DNA of 64,000 nt from Temnothorax longispinosus (lineage: Eukaryota > Arthropoda > Insecta > Hymenoptera > Formicidae): contig NC_092365.1 of assembly GCF_030848805.1 (NCBI RefSeq), positions 7,440,001 to 7,504,000 of the forward strand, written 5' to 3'. Every line of letters starts with the position of its first letter. The stretch's first letter is position 1. The notes beneath the pieces were generated by a model that was given only the letters and a program-made list of their open reading frames with translations, was not told where the DNA came from and made no database searches. Shown here piece after piece: positions 22,346 through 34,776 of the stretch. The position numbers were made by a program, and so were the translations under genes.

Positions 22346-24009
22346 TTACACTTTCATCGGCAAAGCATTCATAATTCTATTTCTTTTTTCATTCCCTAAA
22401 TTCACCGCATTGCCATGTACAACTGGATTTATTTCATTGTCATGTTCACATACGCCAATGAGCATTTCGTCATTTTGAAGTATACAAATATTATGTAGTA
22501 CACAACATGCGATAATAAATTCAGGGATTTTTTTTATATCGATTAATGGCAAACAATCTAGCAATATTCTGAAACGAATTTTTAATTGCCCTATTGCTCT
22601 TTCGACTGCCATCCTCGATGATGACAAACAAAAATTGAAATTTGTTTGCCGAATTGTTAGATGTCCGTTATTCCGAAAGGGCACCATTATATGGGGATGA
22701 ATACCATAGGCAGCATCTCCAATGATATGAGAATCATTCGGAAAATACTCCTCGGGAAATTCGAGAAATCGAGCCACCGGTGAATTCCGGAATACTCTCG
22801 CATCGTGGACAGAGCCCGGCTGTCCAGCATAGCAATGTGTAAATAAGCCCTGAGAATCACATACAACTTGAACGTTCATGGAGTGAAACCCTTTTTTATT
22901 AATATAAGAGTTTGCATCTTCGACAGGGGCTCGGATTTTAATGTGCGTGCCATCGATAGCGCCAACTATGTTGGGAAAGCCACATGATCGTTGAAATCGT
23001 TCCATCACATTTAGAGCAATTTGATCTCTCGGCCATCTAATAAAACGAGGTGCAACACAATGTAGAGCATATGTTACTCGCCGTAATGCTCGAAAAGCAG
23101 TTGCTCTTCCGACACCAAATTTTGTAGCTACAGATCTACAACAATAATATGTCATGTGAATTAAATAATGCTACAACTTCTTAAGTAACATTTAATATAT
23201 TATATATTTAATATACATTTAATATATATATATATATAATATATTATATTTTGCCATATTTTCATTGTACAGAATAAGTATTAAATATACCTGTAGGAAT
23301 CAGGTGTAGCCATAAACCAGATGGCTATAAGTAATTGTTTTTCCTCTGATATTCTTTTTCTACCATAAGGTATATTATTATTAATAGCACGTAATCCTGG
23401 ACCAATTACTCCAAGCACCATTTCAAATGTTGCAGGAAACATTCTAAAATAGAGAAGTTTTACTGATAAAATCTAATAAAAACAAATAATTTTGTAAAAA
23501 TTAATTTTATAAAAACTTCATTAATTTTTGAAAAATAAGAACATGAAATAAATAAAAAAATTGGTTAAGTAATTAATTATTTTCATTAAGTAATTATGTT
23601 AATTAAATATTTACAAAATTAATTGTTTTTATTATATTTTAATAATGGTGTTTTGGAATAATCGGAGTAAAAAAATTAATTAATTTATGTTCTTATTTTT
23701 TAAATACAAAAATATAATTATATAATTATTACTCAACCGAAAGTGTTCTTTAAATATTGTTTTCGAATATCCAGGAATAACTCGTTCTACATAATCTGTT
23801 AATTTTTCCACAAAAACCATCTCTCCACGTGTTTCGTTAACCATTAATAGTGTATATAATATTTCCATTTCTGAATTAAACAGAATATCTTCATCTTTAT
23901 CTTCATTTTCACTATCATTGGATTCACTACTGCTAATTTCGTTGTCATTCGAATTTATTAGTAACAATGAGGTTATTGTTGATAGAGCGTCGTTCATGGT
24001 AGCATCCAT
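22346..24009 (-). CDS. PIF/Harbinger element 2 transposase, three exons, intact
   Basis: The minus-strand exons 24009-23738, 23443-23291 and 23135-22346 total 1215 nt. They give 404 residues plus a stop with every junction in frame at GT...AG sites. An ATG at 24069 would add 20 residues but lies nearer the terminal repeat. Exon 1 is acidic and ends HFR; exon 2 begins MFPATFEMVL. Exon 3 holds the DDE_Tnp_4 nuclease: GAIDGTHIKI (first Asp), GQPGSVHDARVF, IIGDAAYG (second Asp), MAVERAIGQLKIRF (Glu), CCVLHNICI. All catalytic residues are present. The element's ends and its Myb gene are also present, so this copy may be active. Confidence 0.88.
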
Positions 24010-24151
24010 TTTCAACTTTACATCAAACGCATCAAGAGCTGTTCCGTTTCCAAGAGCGCATATGCGCATCAGCGAAACGGAACGATATCAATGCGCGCAG
24101 CGCTTTGGCTGCGATTCATGCGCTCACTGCGCGAAACGGAACGGATCCTTA

Positions 24152-24277
24152 ATGTCAGTCCTAACAAGCAACAAAAAACTCGCTCAAGCCTAGAACAAAA
24201 CAGCCCGAAGGGAGCTTACGGCAGAAATGCAGTTCAATGAATTCGGAGCAAGAACACAGCGTGACACAACCAATACT

Positions 24278-24280
<3 letters not shown>
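24152..24280 (-). mobile_element. 5' leader fragment of a third non-LTR element
   Basis: On the minus strand this resembles the extreme 5' end of the element at 28240-32930. Shared blocks are ATTTCTGCCG, AAGCT, CCTTCGGGCT, TTTTGTT and TTTTTTGTTGCT. It begins at the (TC)n tract (24281) as that element begins at 32930. It is cut by the Harbinger 2 insertion at 24148. Confidence 0.55.
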
Positions 24281-24330
<50 letters not shown>

Positions 24331-24367
24331 GAGGGAGGGGAGGAAGAGGGAGAGGGAGAGGGAGAGG

Positions 24368-24455
<88 letters not shown>

Positions 24456-24549
24456 AGAGGGAGGGAGGGAGGGAGGGAGGGAGGGAGGGAGGGAGGGAGA
24501 GAGAGAGAGAGGGAGAGAGAGAGAGAGAGGGAGAGAGAGAGAGAGAGAT
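24281..24549. repeat. (GA)n microsatellite with GGGA variants
   Basis: Nearly pure GA with GGGAGG interruptions, changing to (GATA) at the edge of the non-LTR element. It separates the 3' end of non-LTR element 1 from the leader at 24152-24280. Confidence 0.97.
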
Positions 24550-24955
24550 AGATAGATAGATAAATTTATTTTATGCCCAAGCCTTAGCTAAAGGGCAAGG
24601 TACAACATAACATGTGGATATAATCTGTATAGCAACAACAGAAATGATTATCAGATAACAAAATTTTTGCTATATAGAAGCAATGTAACAAAAACTATAA
24701 TTAAAACCATATAACTATGTGCACGACTAAATTAACGCAAACTTAAACCTAATATTAATATTAACTGCTAGACGCAGTCACACGACACGCCCAACACCTA
24801 TAATAGAAAGTAATGTAACAAAATTAGACTATGATACTTGTAAATAACCAAAAGATTCACGCAACTTAATCATAACCGTCAGAACGCAGCCACACGATAT
24901 GCCTAACACCCACAAAAGGAAACATACTCTCAACGTGGTAGAAAAGCTGAAAGAC

Positions 24956-27853
24956 TCAGTCTAACTCAGATGCCCGCAGAAATGATCGGAGAAGAATCTT
25001 AAAAGTTGGAAAAGAGGATACAGTCGTAATGTTGCTGGGTAGAGAATGCCAGAAATAGATTGCAGAGATATGGAATGAATTCCTGTATGTAGCTGTTCTA
25101 TGAGCAGGAATGTAGAAGGTCTGAGTGGGGGCAACCAGACGTTCTGATCTCCTCAACAATGGATCAGGAGTGGTGAAAAGCTCACGAAGGTAAGAAGGCG
25201 ATCGCATGTGGAGTATACGATACATCTGGCAGCCCATGAAGTACAGTCTTCTACTCTCGACACGGAGCCATCCCAATTTCCGTCTGTACGGTGATATATG
25301 CTCATCACGTCTAAGATTGTATATAAATCTGATACAGCAATTTACTAGCCTCTGTAATCTCGTATTCAACTCGTCGGTCATGCTGTGATAGACCAGACAG
25401 CAGTAATCAATATGAGGCATAATCAAAGTGACGACAAGCTTTGTTCTTAGCGCAGTCGAGAGAGAATTCTTATTGAATTTAAGATTATATAGCGCATGAT
25501 GAACCTTCTGAGAGATGAGCGAGATATGCTTCTTCCAAGACAAATTGGATGTAAGAATAACACCCAGATTCCTAACTTCACTCACAAAAGGTATGGGTGC
25601 ACCGTTTACAACTACAGGCATCAACTGATTGAGATCGATATTACTTATATTGGCCTGACTACCGAATATAATAACTTTAGACTTACTCGGATTGAGCTTA
25701 AGACCATTTGCTTCAGCATAGGTAAAAATGGCATTCGCATCTCTAGTTACCAGTTCGAGACCGCGCTCAATGTCAGCCAGTGAACACAAGAGGTAGGCCT
25801 GAACGTCATCTGCAAATATCATATGATGTAAGTATTTCAAAACACGGCCTATATCATTAATATATAGAGAGAATAACGGAGGACCAAGCACTGAGCCCTG
25901 CGGCACTCCGGATGACGTAGATAGCCACTCAGAGATATTACCGAGTTCATCAATCACTGCTTGAGAACGGCCTGTCAGGTATGAGAAAATCCAATTTATA
26001 GCGGCATCAGAGAAACCAATCTCTTTCAGCTTCATGTAAAGTTTGGGATGTGGTACCGTGTCGAACGCCTTACTAAAGTCAAAAAGTATCATGATTGTAA
26101 TCTGACCATTGTCGATTCCCTGTCTGATATCATCGCATACTCTTAAGAGAGCAGACTGAGTGTTGTGTCCCGGACGATAGGCTGATTGTTTGGGATTTAG
26201 CAGGTCGAATTCATCCAAATACTGCGCAATTTGCGAGGCAACAATTTTCTCAAGAATCTTCGACAACTCAGGCAGATTCGCAATCGGCCTCGTGTCAGAC
26301 GGAGACTGTGGGTTTCGAATTTTCGAATGCGGGCGAATAAGTGCACGCTTCCATTCCGACGGGAATGTAGAAGTCGCTAACGATCGGTTGAACAGTTCAG
26401 TAAGCCCCGAGGAAATAACGGGCCAAGCAATCCGCAGAACGTATAGTGGGATGCCATCTGAACCTGATGCATACGAGTGTAGGGGCGCATTGGCAATAAT
26501 CTTATAGACATCGCACGGCTGTATCTCTGAGAAATTGAACTCCAGTCGCAGTGCTGGTCGGGGTATATGGACAATAGATGAGACCATGTCAGCGTACGAA
26601 CAAGGCAGTTGAGCCCCTGAGACCGAAGCAAAATGCGCATTCAACTGATTAGTTGTAAAGAAGTGCAATGGAGAGACTAGAGTTTGTTTTATTAAGCCAA
26701 GTCGTGCGAGTTCTCTCCAAAGCTTAGCCGAGTCGGTGATTCTAATAAGAGAGTTGTAGTGAAACTCACTCTTAGCACGCTTAATATCCATATTGAGTTG
26801 ATTCCTGAACAATCTATAGGCAGCGTAGTCAAGTAGACAGTTCGAGCGCCTAGCTTGTTTATACAATTTGTTCCGCATGCATAACCGTGCTCTGAGATCT
26901 TCAGAGAGCCACCGTGCCGGTGGCCTTTTAATTACAATCACACGCGCTGGGGCTAAAGTATCAAGCACTTCAATCATGGCCTCCGACAACTCCGCACAAA
27001 GGCCATCGACACAGCTACCATCATCTGAGTCAACTATGGACTGAATACGCCCAAGGAACTCAGGACTGCCCATAATAGACTGTAGGCAGCCTCGAAACTC
27101 GTCGGCATCGATACTCCTAAAGTTACGTCTCGTAATAGAACGCCTAGTAGTCTGGCTTGCTCCAAGTGAGAGCGTTAGTTCCAAGAGATCATGACCAGCT
27201 ATAAACGGACTCTCAGACTTCGTCAACGCCAGAACCTTATCGCCATCATCCACAGCCAGAACGTCCAACCACGAATCGGCAGTAGCCGTATGGTATGTAG
27301 CCCCAGAGTGCACAATGTTCATAGACATACCCGACAGTAAATCACGCAGATGGCTGGCTTCAAAGTTAGTCGATAAGAGGTTACAGTTCAAGTCACCTCC
27401 GATAATTATATTTTTATACAGATGTGACACACTCGTGAGAGCTTCAGCAAATTCATGTAAAAGAAGACCTTTAGGTCTTCTATATACTGAGGCGAATAGT
27501 ACTGATTCATTATTGGGCAAGCGGATTTCTAGCATGAGATATTCTGGAGAGCTGATGTCAGTCCCCGTGGCAGAGACATCGATAACTTTGACCCTCAATG
27601 AATCATGAACAAAGCAGGCGACTCCCCCACCTCGTCTACCCTCACGATCGCGACGAATCAAGAAGTAGCTATCCAGGGCCACAAGAGCATCTGAGACGTC
27701 AGAATGCAGCCATGTTTCAGACACCGAGATGACATGAAAGAAGCCAGTAGCGAAATGCATCCTAATAAAATCAATATGCCCGTGAAGGGAGTTGGCGTTA
27801 AACTGGGCGACACGTAACTGAGTTGACAACATAAGAAATTTTTCACATTTCAC
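24956..27853 (-). CDS. Non-LTR ORF2: endonuclease and reverse transcriptase, open
   Basis: 965 residues from the minus-strand ATG at 27853, with no internal stop. The N-terminal APE-type endonuclease shows QFNANSL, SETWL, YRRPKG, GGDLNCNL and AGHDLLEL. The reverse transcriptase shows LPELSKILEKIV, FDFSKAFDTVPH, SGVPQGSVLGP and FADD near the centre of the protein. A C-terminal segment ending in the WHSLPSNI...FKILLRSFL type is common in the CR1/Rex1/Jockey-like groups. I assign it to that broad group, not to a named clade. All visible catalytic residues are kept, but the 5' truncation leaves it without ORF1 or a promoter. Confidence 0.88.
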   Translation of the reverse strand: MKCEKFLMLSTQLRVAQFNANSLHGHIDFIRMHFATGFFHVISVSETWLHSDVSDALVALDSYFLIRRDREGRRGGGVACFVHDSLRVKVIDVSATGTDISSPEYLMLEIRLPNNESVLFASVYRRPKGLLLHEFAEALTSVSHLYKNIIIGGDLNCNLLSTNFEASHLRDLLSGMSMNIVHSGATYHTATADSWLDVLAVDDGDKVLALTKSESPFIAGHDLLELTLSLGASQTTRRSITRRNFRSIDADEFRGCLQSIMGSPEFLGRIQSIVDSDDGSCVDGLCAELSEAMIEVLDTLAPARVIVIKRPPARWLSEDLRARLCMRNKLYKQARRSNCLLDYAAYRLFRNQLNMDIKRAKSEFHYNSLIRITDSAKLWRELARLGLIKQTLVSPLHFFTTNQLNAHFASVSGAQLPCSYADMVSSIVHIPRPALRLEFNFSEIQPCDVYKIIANAPLHSYASGSDGIPLYVLRIAWPVISSGLTELFNRSLATSTFPSEWKRALIRPHSKIRNPQSPSDTRPIANLPELSKILEKIVASQIAQYLDEFDLLNPKQSAYRPGHNTQSALLRVCDDIRQGIDNGQITIMILFDFSKAFDTVPHPKLYMKLKEIGFSDAAINWIFSYLTGRSQAVIDELGNISEWLSTSSGVPQGSVLGPPLFSLYINDIGRVLKYLHHMIFADDVQAYLLCSLADIERGLELVTRDANAIFTYAEANGLKLNPSKSKVIIFGSQANISNIDLNQLMPVVVNGAPIPFVSEVRNLGVILTSNLSWKKHISLISQKVHHALYNLKFNKNSLSTALRTKLVVTLIMPHIDYCCLVYHSMTDELNTRLQRLVNCCIRFIYNLRRDEHISPYRRKLGWLRVESRRLYFMGCQMYRILHMRSPSYLRELFTTPDPLLRRSERLVAPTQTFYIPAHRTATYRNSFHISAIYFWHSLPSNITTVSSFPTFKILLRSFLRASELD

Positions 27854-27880
27854 ATGCGTCCTACAGTCATCTCGGCATGG

Positions 27881-28239
<359 letters not shown>

Positions 28240-28485
28240 TAGTTTAATATGCCCGAGCAACTGCTAAAGGGCAAAAAGTAAAATACAAAAATCGAAATAC
28301 AGAACAATAATAATAACAATAATAATAATAATGCCAAGCATACACAGGCTCACTCTCAGCCTACATGCAACGCAAACATTCAACAAGAACTTATAACTAG
28401 CGCAACTTAAAGACTAATTTAAGACTAAATGTAACGAAGACAAAAATAGAGGGAACATGGCATGGGTTACCCGTAAGCGAAGTGG

Positions 28486-31378
28486 TCACTCGAATTCAGA
28501 TGAAAATAAGAATAGACGCAGAAGACCTTTGAATGATGCTAAGGAAGATGCTGATGTAATACTGCTAGGAAGTGAGTGCCAAAAATATATGGCGGAAAGC
28601 TGGAATGAATTTCTGTACGTGACAGTTCTATGAGCAGGAATATGGAAAGATGAAGTGAAGGAAGCAGCCAAGCGATCGGACCTTCTAAGAGAAGGATCAG
28701 GAGAGGTAAACAGCTCACGTAAATATGTAGGAGAAGACAAATGCAAAATACGATACATCTGGCATCCCAGAAAATATAAGCGTCTATTCCTAACAGAAAG
28801 CCAACCTAACTGACGCCTGTAAGGCGTAATATGTTCGTCACGTTTTAAATTAAAAATAAAACGAACACAGCAGTTAATTAGTCGCTGCAATTTAGTATCC
28901 AACCCATCGCTCAGGCCATGATACACTAGGCAACAGTAGTCTATGTGAGGCATAATCAGAGTAGAGACAAGTTTGATTCTAAGATTGGTGGAAAGAGAAC
29001 CCTTGTTAAACTTGAGATTATGCAACACATGATGGACCCTTTGTGAAATCAATGAGATATGTCGCGCCCAAGAGAGATCGGAAGTAAACATAACCCCAAG
29101 ATTTCTCACCTCATGCACAAATGGAAGAGGCGTATTGTTAACAAGGATAGGTGGTAAATTACTAAGATTAATTGCATTGACATACGCTTGACTTCCAAAT
29201 ATAATGACTTTGGATTTAGCCGGGTTGAGTTTAAGTCCATTCTTATTAGCATAGTTAAAAAGAGCTTGGGCATCCTTAGAAATTAATTCTAGAGCACTGA
29301 GAATATCAGCAGGTGAGCAAAGGCGATAGATTTGTATATCATCTGCAAAAATCATATGAAATGCATAACGCAAAACTTTGTATATGTCGTTGATGAACAA
29401 AGAAAAAAGCAGAGGACCAAGAACGGAGCCTTGAGGGACCCCAGACGAAGTAAATAACCATTCAGAGAGATTACCCGCATCGTCAATAACAGCTTGAGAA
29501 CGGCCAGTTAAGTAGGAGAAAATCCAGTTAAGAACAGCATCAGAAAAGCCAATCTCTTTAAGTTTAACAAGCAATAGAAGATGGGGAACCATGTCAAATG
29601 CCTTACTGAAATCAAACAGTATCATGATGGTTATGAATCCATCATCAATCCCCCGCTTGATATCATTACAAACGCGCAAAAGTACCGACTGAGTGTTAAA
29701 CCCTGAGCGGTATGCAGACTGTCTAGGATTGAGTATGTCATGTTTATTAAGGTAGTCTAATATTTGCATAGCAACAATCTTCTCCATTAGTTTAGACAGT
29801 TCGGGTAGATTCGCAATGGGTCTTGTGTCTGACGGGGATAGTGGTGTACGAATCTTAGAAAGCGGACGTATATATGCCTTCTTCCACTCGGACGGAAACA
29901 ACGAAGTATCAAGCGAGCGATTAAATATGGACACAAGCAACGACGAAACAACCGGCCATGCTACACGCAGTATATACAGTGGAATGCCATCTGACCCAGA
30001 AGCATACGAGTGAAGAGGTCTCTCAGACATAAGTTTAAGGACTTCACAAGGTGAGATAGACGAGAAAACAAATTCAGGACGATCAGAAGGACGAGAGATC
30101 GAAGCAATGGCTGAGATAAAGTTAAAATGAGTGCAAACAGGCTGAACATTTGTAACAGACACGTAGTATAAGTTCAACTGGTCGGGCGAGAAGAAATGTA
30201 GAGGAGAAGTGAGAGTCGGTTTTGCAAGTCCCAGCCGAGCAAGCTCCCTCCAAAGTTTAGCAGGGTCTGTAATGCCAATGAGAGAACTGTAGTAAAATTT
30301 ACTCTTAGCACGCCTAATGTCTATATTAAGTTGGTTACGGAAAAGTCTATATGTGGCATAGCCTAAGAGACTATTGGCACGTTTAGCTCGCCTATTACAA
30401 CCGATCACGAATTTGTAACCGAGCAGTCAATTCCGGAGTGAGCCAAAGTACAGGGGGCCTCTTAATTGATAGGACGCGAGCGGGGGCAAAGATATTAAGA
30501 GCTCCCAACAAGTTGCTGGACAGGACTCCACACATTCCATCCACATCAGCATCCCCAGACAACCCGTCCAATTGAGCCCGTACCGTGCCGGCGATAGAAC
30601 GAAGATGATCACAGAACTCAGAGCCATCAATGCCCCTGTAATTCCTCCGGGAGATAGAACGCTCGAGTCTCAGCTTACAATCAAGTGACACTGACAGCTC
30701 TAACAGATCATGACCAGCAATGAAGGGACTTGAAGATTTAATATATGATATGATTTTTTCAACATCATCTACCACCAACACATCAATCCAGGTATCAGAG
30801 GTAGCAGTATGATGGGTAGGCTCAGAAATGACAATATGTAACGATAGGCTAGACATGAGTTCACGCAAGTAATCTGCCTCAAAGTTAGTCGACATTAGAT
30901 TACAATTCAAGTCACCACCAATAATGATGTTCTTATACAGATGGGAGAATTGATTTAGAGACTCGACAAAATCGTTCAAAAGAAGACCCTTGGGTCTTCT
31001 GTAAATAGATGCAAATAACACCGATACACCATCTGGTTGACGAACTTCTAAGAGAAAATATTCTGGTGAATTTTCACAGACATTATTAGAGGTGACCAAA
31101 ATCTTAGCTTGAAGTGATTTATGTACATAACACGCCACCCCACCGCCCATCCGTCCCACTCGATCATGCTGTATCAAAAAGTAGTCACCCAAAGCCACCG
31201 CCGCATCGGAGATGCTCTCATTGAGCCACGTTTCGGAGACCGAAATGACATGATAAAAACGAGTAGCAAAATGCAGTCTAATATAATCTATGTGTCCACG
31301 CAGGGAATTGGCGTTGAACTGAGCCACACGAAAACAAGAGGACTCAGAAATCAAGCCACGCTGAACGACGGAAGGCAA
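28486..31378 (-). pseudogene. Non-LTR ORF2 with one frameshift
   Basis: The minus-strand ATG at 31378 opens a frame with the APE endonuclease (QFNANSL, SETWL, YRRPKG, GGDLNCNL, AGHDLLEL). It stops at 30395. The protein continues in another frame from about 30408 to 28486 with the reverse transcriptase (LPELSKLMEKIV, FDFSKAFD, SGVPQGSVLGP, FADD). Comparison with the intact ORF2 at 24956-27853 shows an apparent one-base loss near 30396. The two ORF2 proteins are clearly related but diverged, so they are not a recent duplication. Confidence 0.88.
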
Positions 31379-31399
31379 TGAGTGTCCAGAATGAGCATG

Positions 31400-32437
31400 T
31401 CAAACGAGCTTATTGAGATCAGCAACCGAGTTAATCGAAATAGCAGGCTTACCGTCAGAGTGCCTGACGTGAACACGACCCCCTCTCACCCAGACATACG
31501 CGTAAGACTTTTCTTTAGCCACACGCTTTGCTTGCTGCAGTAGTTCATAGGTGTCCTTGGGGAGCAGCTCGTTCACATGCACACTCCGACCCGAGTCATT
31601 GCCACATATGTCTCTCTGCACGAGTGCACGCCGAGCGCGCTTTTTAGACATTACCACATCACGAACAGCGCTCGAGGCTAACGTGATGATGTAAGAGTTC
31701 GTAGGCGAAATCGGTAAGGGACGGTCACGAGCGGCCACCGGCAGAGGCTTACGAGCGACGGGCCTAACACCGAGAATATGACACGTCAGCTCGGGGATCT
31801 CGAAGGTAGTAAACACGTTGCGAACGCATTCTAAAGGGGTAACAGGCATTGTGGCAGGCACTCCCGATATAATTAATTCATTCCCGAACTGAACATGCGT
31901 GACAGAATGAGAATCCGCACCACCCGTCCTAAGCGCACGAATCTCATCCACAAGAGCATCACACCGTTGCTCCAACTCGACAATGCGCTGGCTATTACGT
32001 TCGACACAACTAGCGACACAATTTAATTTATCAAGCTTATCATTAAGTATAGTATTCGTTCGCTGCTGCTCTTCTACAAAAGCAGAGAATCTCGCATTCG
32101 ATTCGCTCAATTGCTCACTCAGTCTTGCATTCGACTCACTCAGCTGCTCGGTCAGTCGAAGCAAAAGATTATTAGTCGTATTGTCACACTGCGACTGCGA
32201 CAGAGACTGCGACAGAGCGCCCACGCTTACTGGAGTCGCCATGGTAAAATTAAATGAGTGATCAGTATTGTCAGGTGTGACAGGTAAAATAGAAGCAAGC
32301 AACGACTTGCAACAAGCGTCGGCGTACCTGGTGACAGCGTAAGGTTTGACACAGCCTGGATGAAACACTCTCTTACATGTACATTCAATCAAATTAGTCG
32401 CAATTGTCTTTCCGCATTTGGAGCACGAACGCTGCAT
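31400..32437 (-). CDS. Non-LTR ORF1: zinc-finger and coiled-coil RNA-binding type protein
   Basis: I prefer the minus-strand ATG at 32437 (MQRSCSKCGKT). An upstream ATG at 32500 adds a hydrophobic run of 21 residues. The N-terminus is a Cys/His-rich PHD-like finger (CSKCG, ECTC, HPGC, CC). A heptad-like coiled coil with duplicated QLSESNAR units follows, then an RRM/PRE-C-like region (ELIISGVPA, DVVMSKKRARR, ELLPKDTYELLQQAK). It ends VADLNKLV, 21 nt before the ORF2 start. ORF1 proteins of this layout bind element RNA; that role is family inference. Confidence 0.75.
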   Translation of the reverse strand: MQRSCSKCGKTIATNLIECTCKRVFHPGCVKPYAVTRYADACCKSLLASILPVTPDNTDHSFNFTMATPVSVGALSQSLSQSQCDNTTNNLLLRLTEQLSESNARLSEQLSESNARFSAFVEEQQRTNTILNDKLDKLNCVASCVERNSQRIVELEQRCDALVDEIRALRTGGADSHSVTHVQFGNELIISGVPATMPVTPLECVRNVFTTFEIPELTCHILGVRPVARKPLPVAARDRPLPISPTNSYIITLASSAVRDVVMSKKRARRALVQRDICGNDSGRSVHVNELLPKDTYELLQQAKRVAKEKSYAYVWVRGGRVHVRHSDGKPAISINSVADLNKLV

Positions 32438-32927
32438 TACCGTCACACAAATAGGCAATGAAAACGAAAAACTCACGCCAGAGAAGGTGTGTGAGTACAC
32501 TGAGTATGAGACAGCTCAAGTTACACGACGCGACTGAGTAGTTGATTAACAGGGACCAGAGCGCACTGTGCACGAGACAGCTCGAAATCACACCACTATC
32601 GATCGCCAAACGTCGATATCGACTCCAAACTCGACGGCACGCAGGGCAGCAGGTGCAGGAAAGGACAGATCAAGCGGCAGGCACATGCGCAGAAGAGGAC
32701 AACATCCTCCATGGAATGATTCTCAGAAATAATAGAGTAATAATGAGAACATTCGTCATGCAAAATACTGAGAATCAGAGATAGCCCGATGCGTACCAAT
32801 AACAGCACGTGACGAGCAACAAAAAGACTTGCCTGAACCTGCAACAAAAAAGCCCGAAGGCAGCTTGCGGCAGAAATATATCCACTTGAAATAGGAGCCA
32901 CACAACGGACGTGCACACAGCTTACTC

Positions 32928-32930
<3 letters not shown>

Positions 32931-33011
<81 letters not shown>
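32931..33011. repeat. (GA)n microsatellite at the 5' end of non-LTR element 2
   Basis: An 81-bp pure GA tract that marks the right edge of the non-LTR chain. Confidence 0.97.
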
Positions 33012-33014
<3 letters not shown>

Positions 33015-33495
33015 TATTTGCGTGTCTTAATACGTATGTCCTCCGGGGCGATGTCCGGCTAACCAGCTAGTAATTAATAATTAAATACATATGGATCAAA
33101 TTGGTGTAATCGACTTCTAACATTAAAACGTTTTTTTAAGCTTTTTTATAATATATCGATACAATAAAATAACAAAAAGTTTTTTTAATTCTTCTTGTAG
33201 TCATATTTCATAGTTATTTTTCGAAATGTCAAAGAATATATAATCTTTTAATTTTTAGAGTTGTAGAGCGTAATTAAAATAACGACTAATTATGTTTTGT
33301 GATTTTTACGACTATGCATATTGAATAATACAAAAAAAATATATATGCGTAGTATAAGAATTATAATTAGTCGTTAATGAAAAAAACCTTAATAATCGCG
33401 TTAAGACTGATTAATTCCCTTTAAAAAATTTCTGTCAGTGACTAGGATTACTATGAATACCCGTTTGCTAAGTTTGCTAATAGTTTAATGTAACA

Positions 33496-33550
<55 letters not shown>

Positions 33551-34204
33551 ATTTATTATCCATTATAAAATAAAATGTATTTTTTATTTATATAGTTATT
33601 ATTTATATGCATTTTTATATAAATACATATACGTTTATTTTTTCGAACTTATTATACAATATATTGCTCCATGCGGTTCTATTTTATGTTCTTCATTACA
33701 GCATTGTACTGAGTTTGTTACATTATTATATACACTCCATGTGCCGTATATTCTTGTATATGCAATGTAATGGTCATTAGTATATGCTATTATACCGGCC
33801 AATCTAAAAATTCAATATAAAGCAATGATTAATGTACAGTAAGTGAGTGTAAAAAAAAATTACAAAATTTGTGCTTCAAAAAAAATTATGCTTGCTATTT
33901 TTTCTTTAACAGAAATATATCTGTTAAAAGTACAATATATATATTTAATACTTTTTATGTAAAATAATTAAAATATTGGTTTATGTAAAGAAAAGAAAAA
34001 AACGTGAAATTTTATTTTAAAATGTGCACTGCAAGCACTATTGTATGTGCAAGAATGAAATTACCTTATAAGAAGTACATAATTGCGTATTTTATTTTTT
34101 TTCTATCAATGTTTTCTAATGTCATCCATATATATGGGACATTCCATGTCAACCGAAACAACGCCGTGGCCAAAATTTGAAATGGTTTAAAAATTTTTGT
34201 TGTT
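33012..34204. other. AT-rich stretch with a (TC)n tract
   Basis: No gene recognised. A pure (TC)n tract at about 33501-33547 is the only distinct feature. Confidence 0.5.
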
Positions 34205-34649
34205 GTGCAAAATTTATGTAAACATATTAGCTTTCGAATACCGAGTGCGCATTTGAAAAAATTCAAAATGGAGGAGTCAGCACTTCGATATTAATGAATT
34301 TTTATCTCGAAAAGGATGCGTTATATCGAAAAATCGCAAGAGGACATTTATACTTCAAATTTAACGCAGAATATGACCATATTTTTTTCAATTACAAATT
34401 TTAAGTTTCGATTTTTTGTCCGCTATATTGGATCTGCCATTTAAAATTTTTTTAAATCCATTATATACCTAACGTAAAGTACACGAATGAACACACAATT
34501 TAGATGCAAAACAAAATTTTACTCTGTGGTTTTATAATTTTTTATTGTGTGACTCTTTATTCTAGGCGCCATACTGAGTCCGCCATTTTGAATTTTTTCA
34601 AATGCGCACTTGGTATTTAAAAGCTAATATGTTTACATAAATTTTGCAC
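34205..34649. repeat. Foldback MITE near the 3' end of the split transposase-like gene
   Basis: The arm 34205-34275 (GTGCAAAATTTATGTAAACA at its start) is inverted at 34580-34649. The inner edge of each arm reads TTCAAAATGG. The reading frame of the interrupted minus-strand gene is lost on entering it. Confidence 0.8.
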
Positions 34650-34776
34650 CTTGTGTTGATGTTGCACGTATATATTCCGAATTAAATATGGGAGCTAAAA
34701 CTCCAGACCATAATGGAAATTCTAGACATAGTCTTGTTATTTGTTTATAGAATTCAGGCAAATAAAAAGCATTTAA
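34650..34776 (-). pseudogene. Split transposase-like gene, C-terminal segment
   Basis: On the minus strand, directly after the TTAA at 34773-34776, the frame reads FYLPEFYKQITRLCLEFPLW and on to ATSTQG, then meets the foldback repeat. It is in frame with the segment ending at 35987 if the TTAA element is removed and one TTAA kept. This shows that the gene once ran through here. Confidence 0.7.

Larger units (their letters stand above)
19760..24148. mobile_element. PIF/Harbinger element 2, apparently complete
   Basis: 4389 bp with terminal inverted repeats beginning GGGTCCGTTCCGTTTCGCGC (left) and, on the minus strand, GGATCCGTTCCGTTTCGCGC (right). Similarity continues through TGAG-T/C-GCATGAA. 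The GTTCCGTTTC motif recurs about 50-75 bp further in at each end. It is flanked by TTA (19757-19759 and 24149-24151), the 3-bp target duplication expected of this superfamily. Inside are a Myb/SANT gene (+) and a transposase gene (-), arranged convergently. Both look open, so this is a candidate autonomous copy. Confidence 0.92.
28240..32930 (-). mobile_element. Non-LTR retrotransposon 2, near full length
   Basis: On the minus strand it has a 5' leader from 32930, ORF1 (about 32437-31400), ORF2 (31378-28486, one frameshift), a 3' untranslated region and the GCCCTTTAGC...GGGCATA end motif. Both ends abut GA/TC tracts (32931-33011 and 27981-28239). Confidence 0.85.
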
